From Oxalobacteraceae bacterium (GTDB taxonomy: Bacteria; Pseudomonadota; Gammaproteobacteria; Burkholderiales; Burkholderiaceae_D), in assembly GCA_021151485.1 (NCBI GenBank), contig JAGKXB010000006.1, positions 1 through 64,000 of the forward strand: a DNA stretch of 64,000 bases. Reading direction: 5' to 3'. Below the pieces are notes generated by a model that saw only the letters and a program-made list of their open reading frames with translations, was not told the origin of the DNA and did not search any database. The translations under genes and the position numbers were made by a program. This document shows, one piece after another, positions 57,462 through 64,000 of the stretch (position 1 is the first letter of the stretch; every line of letters starts with the position of its first letter).

Positions 57462-58856
57462 TTATTTATTTTCTTGTTTGCCTGATACATCGATATTCAT
57501 ATCAATCGATTGTTGAGTGGCGCTGCGGCGGCGTCTCGGACGTTTTTTTGCGGCTGTTTTTTCAGATTTGTCGGACTTTTCTGGCTTGATTTTTGCGTTG
57601 AGTAAAGCTTCTCTACCGGCAGGGTCGCCTTCATAAAATGCCGTCCACCATTCACCTATGCTGGCATCAATTTCACCCGAGGCGCAGCGTAGTAAGAGAA
57701 AATCGTAAGCGGCGCGGAAGCGTAAATGCTCTATCAATTTATAGGGTGATTTGCCAACACGGCGTTCGAAGCGCGGTTGCATGGCCCAGATTTCGCGCAT
57801 GTCTGAGCCAATTTTGCGCTGTATTGCCAGTTTTTCAGTTTGCATCTCCAGCACATCGTCTGCCGCCAGATGCAGAGCAGGGATGGGAAATTCACCAGCG
57901 GCTTGGTAGGCGTTCCATTTTTCCAATACTTGATGCCATAGCAGCGTCGCAAATAAAAAGCTGGGCGAGGTCGTTTTGTTCGCCTGTACTCTTGCATCGG
58001 TATTCGCTAATGCTAACGTGACAAACTTGGCGCCCAGTGGTTGTTCTAGTACGACATCCAAAAGGGGTAATAAACCATGGTGCAAGCCTTCTTTGCGTAA
58101 TTGTTCTAAACATGCCATTGCGTGGCCGCTGGTCAATGATTTGAGCATTTCATCGAAGACTCGAGCGGCGGGCACGTTGTTGATTAAAGTGGCCATGACA
58201 GCAATGGGCGCAGCGGTGGCTGGGTCGATAGTAAAGCCCAATTTGGCCGCAAAACGAACCACGCGCAACATGCGGACGGGATCTTCCCGATAGCGGGCTT
58301 CTGGTACGCCTATCATGCGCAGGGTTTTTTGACGGATGTCCTGAATGCCGTTGTGATAATCCAGCACCACTTGTGTGCTGGGATCGTAGTACATGGCATT
58401 GACGGTGAAGTCGCGCCGCATCGCGTCCTCATGTTGCTGGCCAAACGTGTTGTCACGCAGTACGCGACCATGTTCGTCTTTGTTGTTGTCGTTGGAGGCA
58501 GCCGCGCGAAATGTGGTGACTTCCAGCAAATCCTGTCCAAACATGACATGCACGATTTGAAAACGTCTTCCGATAATGAAAGCGCGCCGAAACAAGCGTT
58601 TGACTTGCTCGGGGGTGGCATTGGTGGCGACGTCGAAATCTTTGGGTTTGACCCCCAGCAGTAAATCACGCACTGCGCCACCGACGATAAAGGCTTTGAA
58701 GCCAGCGTCTTGTAGAGTATGAGTGACGCGGATGGCATTGCTGCTGACTAATTTGACGTCGATGCCATGTTCTTTGGCGCTGAGTACGATGGGTTTGTTA
58801 GCGCCTTTAGCCGAGGGCTTCACGCCAAGGATTTTGCGGATGAGTTTTTTTATCAT
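57462..58856 (-). CDS. pcnB: poly(A) polymerase I
   Basis: Adds 3' poly(A) tails that promote RNA decay. The nucleotidyltransferase core has AFIVGGAVRDLLLGVKPKDFDVATNATPEQVKRLFRR (GGxxRD and DxD), RDFTVNAMYYD and REDPVRMLRVVRFAAKLGF. Its length of 464 residues, the PcnB-specific middle and the basic tail (KKRPRRRRSATQQ) favour poly(A) polymerase over CCA-adding enzyme. Short N-terminal lead to IRVTHTLQDAG matches PcnB. Confidence 0.92.
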   Translation of the reverse strand: MIKKLIRKILGVKPSAKGANKPIVLSAKEHGIDVKLVSSNAIRVTHTLQDAGFKAFIVGGAVRDLLLGVKPKDFDVATNATPEQVKRLFRRAFIIGRRFQIVHVMFGQDLLEVTTFRAAASNDNNKDEHGRVLRDNTFGQQHEDAMRRDFTVNAMYYDPSTQVVLDYHNGIQDIRQKTLRMIGVPEARYREDPVRMLRVVRFAAKLGFTIDPATAAPIAVMATLINNVPAARVFDEMLKSLTSGHAMACLEQLRKEGLHHGLLPLLDVVLEQPLGAKFVTLALANTDARVQANKTTSPSFLFATLLWHQVLEKWNAYQAAGEFPIPALHLAADDVLEMQTEKLAIQRKIGSDMREIWAMQPRFERRVGKSPYKLIEHLRFRAAYDFLLLRCASGEIDASIGEWWTAFYEGDPAGREALLNAKIKPEKSDKSEKTAAKKRPRRRRSATQQSIDMNIDVSGKQENK

Positions 58857-58911
58857 GTAGTTAATTTTTATTTAATAATTTCTTTGAATTACTTTTTAAA
58901 TTATTTTTGAA

Positions 58912-59595
58912 TTATTGAATTACTGTTTCGTCAAATAATCTTAAGAGCGGCCAACCATGCGCCTTAGCATGAGCTTCCAGTTTAGCGCTGGGGTTGGTCG
59001 CAACGGGATGGGTGACGATGGACAACAAGGGAATGTCATTCTGCGAATCGCTGTAGAAATAGCTTTTCTCAAATTGATCCAAGCTGGTTCCTCTGCTGGT
59101 CAACCAAGCATGCGTGTGCGTAACTTTTCCTGGGCCAGAGGTGGGGATGCCTAATAATTTTCCTGTTAACTCACCGCTTGGCGTAGTTTCTGGCAAAGCA
59201 GCAATCAAGTGTTGGACACCAAGCGCTTTTGCAATTGGTTCTGTAATAAAACGATTACTGGCGGTAATGATGGCGATTAAGTCATTGGAATCTTGATGTT
59301 TTTGCAATAAATCACGTGCTGCGGGCAGAATGGCTGGCTGAATAATTTGCTCCATGAATTCCGCATGCCATGCATCCAATTGCTTGCGTGGAAATTGCGC
59401 TAGTGTGCCTAGCGCAAATTCCAGATATTCCACTGGATCTAACGTAGAAGCTTGATATTGTGCAAAAAAGGCTGCGTTGCGTTCTGCATAAGCAACGGCA
59501 TCAACAGCGCCAGTGCGGGCGAGAAATTGTCCCCATTCGTAATCAGAATCCAGGGGTAACAGGGTATGGTCGAGATCAAATAATGCTAGGTTCAT
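58912..59595 (-). CDS. HAD-superfamily subfamily IB hydrolase (SerB-like)
   Basis: A 227-residue phosphatase-type protein. HAD motif I is LFDLDHTLLPLDSD, with nucleophile Asp7 and acid Asp9; motif II is AIITASNRF; motif IV is YFYSDSQNDIPLLSIV. The cap is helical. Members in this genomic position are often named histidinol-phosphatase-like, but the substrate cannot be told from sequence. The ATG overlaps the hda stop by 4 bp. Confidence 0.88.
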   Translation of the reverse strand: MNLALFDLDHTLLPLDSDYEWGQFLARTGAVDAVAYAERNAAFFAQYQASTLDPVEYLEFALGTLAQFPRKQLDAWHAEFMEQIIQPAILPAARDLLQKHQDSNDLIAIITASNRFITEPIAKALGVQHLIAALPETTPSGELTGKLLGIPTSGPGKVTHTHAWLTSRGTSLDQFEKSYFYSDSQNDIPLLSIVTHPVATNPSAKLEAHAKAHGWPLLRLFDETVIQ

Positions 59596-60266
59596 GTTTT
59601 TTCGCTCAATAAACTGCGCAATAGCGGTAAGGTCACAGGACGTTTAGTTTCCAAAGAATACTGATCCAAGGCATCCAGCATGGCGGATAAAGATCGCATA
59701 TCCCGTTCAAAATGGGTAATCAAGTAAGGTAGCACGCCAGGTGACAACATGAGGCCGCGTGTTTGGGCAAGCTGGGCTAGGCTGGTCATTTTTTCTTCGT
59801 CGCTCAAACCGTGTAGCTGGTAAATCAAACCCCAACCTAGGCGAGTACGTAAATCTTCTCGTAAGCTCAACGACGCTGGTGGTGTGTTGCCTGTAGTGAC
59901 TAAAAATCCCTTGTTTTCGCGAATTTGGTTAAACAAATTAAAGGCATAACCTTGAGCGGCAGCGGATAGTTTTTCGCAATCATCTAGCAAGTACAGCGTG
60001 ATCGATGGGTCGTAGCGGAAAGCATCTTCGGCTGCATCAGCATCAATATCACAAGAAATGTAATGTGCGTTTTGCGATGCTGCTAGCGCAAGCAACAAAT
60101 GCGTTTTGCCAGCTGATGCTGCACCCCATAAATATACAAAGTGTTCGCTTGCCGAGCGTGTATTGAGTTGATGCATCAGGTGAAGTAATTCTGCATTTTG
60201 CCCGACGACAAAGCTTGCCAGGCTAGGCGGTTTTTTTGTATGCAGATCCAGCGTGAGTTGTTTCAT
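59592..60266 (-). CDS. hda: DnaA regulatory inactivator Hda
   Basis: AAA+ protein related to the DnaA ATPase domain that, with the DNA-loaded clamp, turns DnaA-ATP into DnaA-ADP and limits re-initiation. The 224 residues show an N-terminal clamp-binding-like MKQLTLDL, Walker A WGAASAGKTHLLLAL, Walker B TLYLLDDCEKL and the box VII-like LRTRLGWGLIYQL. ATG 60266 is used; the TTG two codons upstream is rejected. It is coupled to the HAD gene and lies 10 bp after the permease gene. Confidence 0.9.
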   Translation of the reverse strand: MKQLTLDLHTKKPPSLASFVVGQNAELLHLMHQLNTRSASEHFVYLWGAASAGKTHLLLALAASQNAHYISCDIDADAAEDAFRYDPSITLYLLDDCEKLSAAAQGYAFNLFNQIRENKGFLVTTGNTPPASLSLREDLRTRLGWGLIYQLHGLSDEEKMTSLAQLAQTRGLMLSPGVLPYLITHFERDMRSLSAMLDALDQYSLETKRPVTLPLLRSLLSEKT

Positions 60267-60276
60267 TTGCAAGATA

Positions 60277-61359
60277 TTAATTATTGTAAAAACTACTATT
60301 CAAGTAGTGTGCGCGCACGTGCTGGAATGCGACCGACAAAATTGCTGAAGCAGGTAAGGCCAGCAACACGCCGACAAAGCCAAATAATTGGCCGAATGCC
60401 AACAAGGCAAAAATGACAATCAACGGATGCAAGCCAATGCGCTCGCCTACCAGATACGGTGTTAAAAAGAAACTTTCTATGATTTGCCCAATACTATAAA
60501 TAATCGCAACCGCAATCACGCCTTCCATACTGGAAAATTGCAATACAGCAGCGATCAACGCCATGATTAATCCTAGCCCAAACCCGACGTAAGGAATAAA
60601 CACCAGCAAGCCTGTAATCAACCCAATAGGCAGGGCGACATCAAAATCAGCAATTGTGAGTGCAATCGAGTAATACAGCGCCAGAATCAGCATCACCAGC
60701 AATTGCCCACGCAAATATTGCGCTAGCAATTGATTGACTTCCTGCGCCATGTTAGTGACGCGAGAAACCCAGGCACGGGGCACCGCATTAATGAAATGTT
60801 GAAGCAAGGTGTGCCAATCCAATAAAAGATAAAACAACACAACTGGAATCAATACCAACGTAGCCAACCAGCCTAAGACGGCGATGCTACCAACTTTGGC
60901 TGAAGAGAGTACTGCGCTCCATATTTCTTCGCCACTAGTGGACAACTGTCGTGACAATATTTGTTTGATGCCCGTGCCATCTAAGTTGGCAGTGATGCCA
61001 AATTCTTGCAATTTGGGACTAATGATTGCGTTGATTTTGTTGAGGAAATTAGGAATTTGATCTTGTAACAACGGGAGTTCTTGCTGCAGAACAGGGAGTA
61101 CGACCAGTATCAATGCCATTAATGCCGCAAGTAAAATGAGCATCGTGATGATCACAGCCACTGCGCGCGGTAGATGAAATTTTCCTACTCGTATGGATGC
61201 TAGATAATCTACGCCAGGATTTAACGCGTAAGCCAGAATGGTTGCAGTGATAAAAGGTGTTAGAACCGGGCCCAATAGCATCAAAAAAGCTAGCAGTAAT
61301 AGCCATAATACTAGCCAAAGCGTGGTTTGTTTTTGCTTTAAAGTAAAATTAAACGACAT
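60277..61359 (-). CDS. AI-2E family transporter (PerM/YdiK-like permease)
   Basis: Inner-membrane protein of 360 residues with about eight hydrophobic segments and the family region GLLVFIPYVGFGLGLIMALIAAVLQF and LTPYLVGERIGLHPLIVIFALLAFGQLFGFVGVLLALPASAIL. An extracytoplasmic loop between about 90 and 155 is helical and polar. Transport of autoinducer-2 is known only for some members, so the substrate is open. It is divergent from purM. Confidence 0.9.
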   Translation of the reverse strand: MSFNFTLKQKQTTLWLVLWLLLLAFLMLLGPVLTPFITATILAYALNPGVDYLASIRVGKFHLPRAVAVIITMLILLAALMALILVVLPVLQQELPLLQDQIPNFLNKINAIISPKLQEFGITANLDGTGIKQILSRQLSTSGEEIWSAVLSSAKVGSIAVLGWLATLVLIPVVLFYLLLDWHTLLQHFINAVPRAWVSRVTNMAQEVNQLLAQYLRGQLLVMLILALYYSIALTIADFDVALPIGLITGLLVFIPYVGFGLGLIMALIAAVLQFSSMEGVIAVAIIYSIGQIIESFFLTPYLVGERIGLHPLIVIFALLAFGQLFGFVGVLLALPASAILSVAFQHVRAHYLNSSFYNN

Positions 61360-61607
61360 GAAAGCACGTGAAATAAAGTGTGGGATTGGTTGGCGGTTTG
61401 ATAAAATGGCAGTTTAACTGAATAACTAAACAACCAAACAACTGAATGCGAACGCAATCCAATATGCTATCAGTGCCGGATTTGATCTTGCTGTAATTTC
61501 TGTAGTTTGAATGTTGAATGTGTTGAGTCTCGCATTTTACTGCCTCCGGTTTTGGGTTTCCATCATCTCTTCAATTACTTAATAACTTAATCATATTTAA
61601 TTACATC

Positions 61608-62675
61608 ATGAGTTCTATCGACCGTATCGATCCTAATCATTCCAACCCCGTTTCTCTTTCCTATTCTGATGCTGGTGTCGATATCGATGCGGGCGATGCC
61701 TTGGTAGAAGCCATCAAGCCATTTGCCAAACGCACTATGCGTGAAGGCGTGATGGCAGGAATTGGTGGTTTTGGCGCTTTGTTTGAAGTCAGCAAAAAAT
61801 TTAAGGAACCCGTTTTGGTATCCGGTACCGATGGTGTGGGTACGAAATTGAAACTGGCGTTTGATTTGAATCGGCATGATACGGTGGGCATTGATTTGGT
61901 CGCCATGAGCGTGAATGACATTTTGGTGCAAGGCGCTGAGCCCTTGTTTTTTCTCGATTATTTTGCTTGCGGCAAGCTGGATGTGGCGGTGGCCAGCGAT
62001 GTGATTAAAGGTATTGCAAAGGGGTGTGAATTAGCGGGTTGTGCATTGATTGGTGGCGAAACTGCTGAAATGCCTGGCATGTATCCAGCAGGTGAATATG
62101 ATTTAGCTGGTTTTGCTGTGGGGGCAGTCGAAAAATCAAACATTATCGACGGCAGTAAAATCGCACCCGGTGACGTGGTGTTGGGATTAGCGTCTTCTGG
62201 CGTACATTCAAATGGTTATTCTTTGGTGCGCAAAATTATTGAAGTCGCCAAACCAGATTTACAGGCTGATTTTCATGGTCGCAAGTTAGCAGATGTGTTG
62301 ATGCAGCCAACGCGCATTTATGTTCAGCCTTTGCTAGCTTTGATGGCATCAATGGAAGTCAAAGGGATGGTACACATCACAGGTGGTGGTTTGGTCGAGA
62401 ACGTTCCCCGCGTTTTGCAAAGCAATTTGACGGCTGTCTTGCATCGTGATGCTTGGGAAATGCCACCACTGTTCCGTTGGTTACAGCAACACGGTGGCGT
62501 GGCGGATGCTGAAATGCACCGCGTCTTTAATTGCGGTATCGGCATGATTGTTATCGTAGCGCAACAAGATGCAGAAAAAGCGATGGCACAATTGACTGCT
62601 GCTGGCGAAGTGGTAAGCCGTATCGGTGAAATTCGTCAACGCAAAGGTGATGAGGCGCAAACTATCGTTCTTTGA
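61608..62675 (+). CDS. purM: phosphoribosylformylglycinamidine cyclo-ligase
   Basis: Closes the imidazole ring (FGAM to AIR), the step after PurL, which is also in this window. The 355 residues include [82 protein letters not shown] and [11 protein letters not shown]. An extended -10-like TGATAAAAT lies near 61400-61408, far upstream. Confidence 0.96.
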   Translation: MSSIDRIDPNHSNPVSLSYSDAGVDIDAGDALVEAIKPFAKRTMREGVMAGIGGFGALFEVSKKFKEPVLVSGTDGVGTKLKLAFDLNRHDTVGIDLVAMSVNDILVQGAEPLFFLDYFACGKLDVAVASDVIKGIAKGCELAGCALIGGETAEMPGMYPAGEYDLAGFAVGAVEKSNIIDGSKIAPGDVVLGLASSGVHSNGYSLVRKIIEVAKPDLQADFHGRKLADVLMQPTRIYVQPLLALMASMEVKGMVHITGGGLVENVPRVLQSNLTAVLHRDAWEMPPLFRWLQQHGGVADAEMHRVFNCGIGMIVIVAQQDAEKAMAQLTAAGEVVSRIGEIRQRKGDEAQTIVL

Positions 62676-62755
62676 TTTGTATTGTGATTTTTACGTGTCA
62701 TTTCTTGTAGGGGGGCCTTGTGAGCGCCCAAAACCATCGTCCTTGTAAATATCGC

Positions 62756-62784
62756 TTGCAATAAATACTGTTTATTTGTACAGT
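62756..62784 (+). promoter_or_regulatory. recA promoter with overlapping LexA box
   Basis: -35 TTGCAA (62756-62761), 17-bp spacer, -10 TACAGT (62779-62784). The palindrome ACTGTTTATTTGTACAGT (62767-62784) contains CTGT-N8-ACAG, the LexA operator spacing known from E. coli, and covers the -10. LexA bound here would block RNA polymerase until DNA damage. Confidence 0.9.
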
Positions 62785-62913
62785 GTCGAAATGCGATGTT
62801 TCATGATGTTTATGCAGGCACGTTTGCATACATGGCATACATCCATAATTAATCTTGTCGCTAAAGAAAAAAAGTCAAAAAAATTGAGAAATTGAGAAAG
62901 TTGGAAGAATCAT

Positions 62914-63975
62914 ATGGACGATAAGAAAGTCACACCTGGTATAGACAAAAATGCTGAAAAAAGTAGGGCGTTGTCGGCCGCGTTAGCACAAATTGAAAAA
63001 CAGTTTGGCAAGGGTTCTGTGATGCGCATGGATGCGGGCGCTATCGTGGAAGAAATACCAGTAGTCTCTACCGGTTCGTTGGGATTAGACGTTGCCTTAG
63101 GCGTAGGTGGTTTGCCACGTGGTCGTATCGTCGAAATTTATGGTCCAGAATCTTCTGGTAAAACCACGTTGACACTGCAAACGATTGCTGAAATGCAAAA
63201 GTTAGGCGGCACCTGTGCTTTTATCGATGCTGAACATGCACTGGATGTTGGCTACGCGCAAAAGTTGGGCATTAATTTATCTGATCTACTGGTTTCTCAG
63301 CCAGATACTGGTGAACAAGCATTAGAAATCACCGATGCCTTGGTGCGTTCAGGTAGTGTTGATTTAGTCGTTATTGATTCTGTTGCGGCACTGACACCAC
63401 GTGCTGAAATTGAGGGGGATATGGGCGACTCTTTACCGGGTTTGCAGGCACGTTTGATGTCACAGGCTTTACGTAAATTGACTGCAAGTATTAATCGTAC
63501 CAATACGTTGGTGATTTTTATTAACCAAATTCGCATGAAAATCGGCGTCATGTTTGGTAGCCCTGAAACGACAACAGGTGGTAACGCCTTGAAGTTTTAT
63601 GCTTCTGTCCGATTGGATATCCGTCGCACTGGATCAATCAAAGCAGGCGATGAAGTGGTAGGTAATGAAACCAAGGTCAAGATAGTCAAGAACAAAGTGG
63701 CTCCTCCTTTCAAAGAAGCGCACTTCGATATTTTGTATGGAGAAGGTACGTCACGCGAAGGCGAAATCATCGACCTGGGTGTAAATGCAGATCTCATTGA
63801 AAAATCGGGTTCTTGGTACAGTTACAACGGCGAGCGCATTGGGCAAGGCAAAGATAATGCGCGCAACTACTTAAAAGAAAAACCAATGCTGGCACGTGAA
63901 ATTGAAAACAAGGTGCGTGTTGCTTTGGGTGTCAGAGAGCTGGCCCCGGTGGTGGATCAGCAAAGTTCAAATTAA
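62914..63975 (+). CDS. recA: recombinase RecA
   Basis: ATP-dependent strand exchange and LexA co-protease protein. The 353 residues show [18 protein letters not shown], Walker [10 protein letters not shown] starting near residue 77, [19 protein letters not shown] with the Walker B aspartate, loop L2 [20 protein letters not shown] and the usual end. GGAAG precedes the ATG. A LexA box lies 130 bp upstream. The window ends 25 bp after its stop. Confidence 0.98.
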   Translation: MDDKKVTPGIDKNAEKSRALSAALAQIEKQFGKGSVMRMDAGAIVEEIPVVSTGSLGLDVALGVGGLPRGRIVEIYGPESSGKTTLTLQTIAEMQKLGGTCAFIDAEHALDVGYAQKLGINLSDLLVSQPDTGEQALEITDALVRSGSVDLVVIDSVAALTPRAEIEGDMGDSLPGLQARLMSQALRKLTASINRTNTLVIFINQIRMKIGVMFGSPETTTGGNALKFYASVRLDIRRTGSIKAGDEVVGNETKVKIVKNKVAPPFKEAHFDILYGEGTSREGEIIDLGVNADLIEKSGSWYSYNGERIGQGKDNARNYLKEKPMLAREIENKVRVALGVRELAPVVDQQSSN

Positions 63976-64000
63976 TGTAATTTTGCTTATTTAGATTAAA

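Overview
The window looks like chromosomal core DNA of a betaproteobacterium of the order Burkholderiales, perhaps near the Oxalobacteraceae. Supporting signs are a DUF2818 gene right after nuoN, a trpS of about 400 codons, the gyrA-serC-pheA-hisC-tyrA run, the panB-folK-pcnB-HAD-hda-AI-2E block divergent from purM, and a short OmpA with an Ala/Pro linker. Coding DNA is moderately AT-rich and the spacers are very AT-rich, full of short reiterations. Species assignment is inference. I saw no rRNA, tRNA, CRISPR array, transposase or prophage.

Layout. 46-5570: the distal end of the complex I operon (nuoL, nuoM, nuoN, DUF2818). 5616-14746: an FKBP isomerase, a molybdopterin-domain protein, a GlcG/HbpS-like protein, an NlpC/P60 hydrolase, an M50 protease with trpS-dapA-bamC, an Ala-rich lipoprotein, a JmjC-type ribosomal oxygenase and a SlyD-like chaperone. 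14950-22362: purL, a small membrane protein paired with a ZnuD-like TonB receptor, and a decayed RhuM-Fic gene. 22458-28035: gltX, rnr, rlmB, cysE. 28028-32346 (minus strand): lpxH, ppiB, ppiA, an L,D-transpeptidase and a TPR protein. 32659-40233: cysS, an AlkA-type glycosylase, accA, tilS, then rhlE, ubiG and ompA on the minus strand. 40491-47654: gyrA, serC, pheA, hisC, tyrA, linking DNA topology, serine and aromatic/histidine synthesis. 47660-52136 is the accessory patch: a DHCW cupin bounded by inverted repeats, an unrecognised 405-codon gene, a folate pair (folB and a pteridine-reductase-like SDR), a toxin-antitoxin pair and a 12-unit tandem repeat. 52137-56005: grpE-dnaK-dnaJ. 56089-61359 (minus): panB, folK, pcnB, HAD phosphatase, hda, AI-2E permease. 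61608-63975: purM and recA.

Regulation readable from sequence: two close matches to sigma-32 promoters (before grpE and before dnaK), a LexA box overlapping the recA promoter, a sigma-70 promoter that fixes the NlpC/P60 start, strong terminators after bamC and ompA, and a hairpin plus T-run between dnaK and dnaJ.

Most of the window is ordinary housekeeping DNA and I found no clearly new multi-gene system. The best leads are a three-copy intergenic element of about 95 bp that can fold either as a four-way cloverleaf or as one long hairpin; a C10 tract beside the start of the M50-trpS unit; the unrecognised gene at 48534 with an in-frame amber codon upstream; the RhuM-Fic relic; the 11-bp tandem array before the chaperone operon; and several perfect inverted repeats in spacers.
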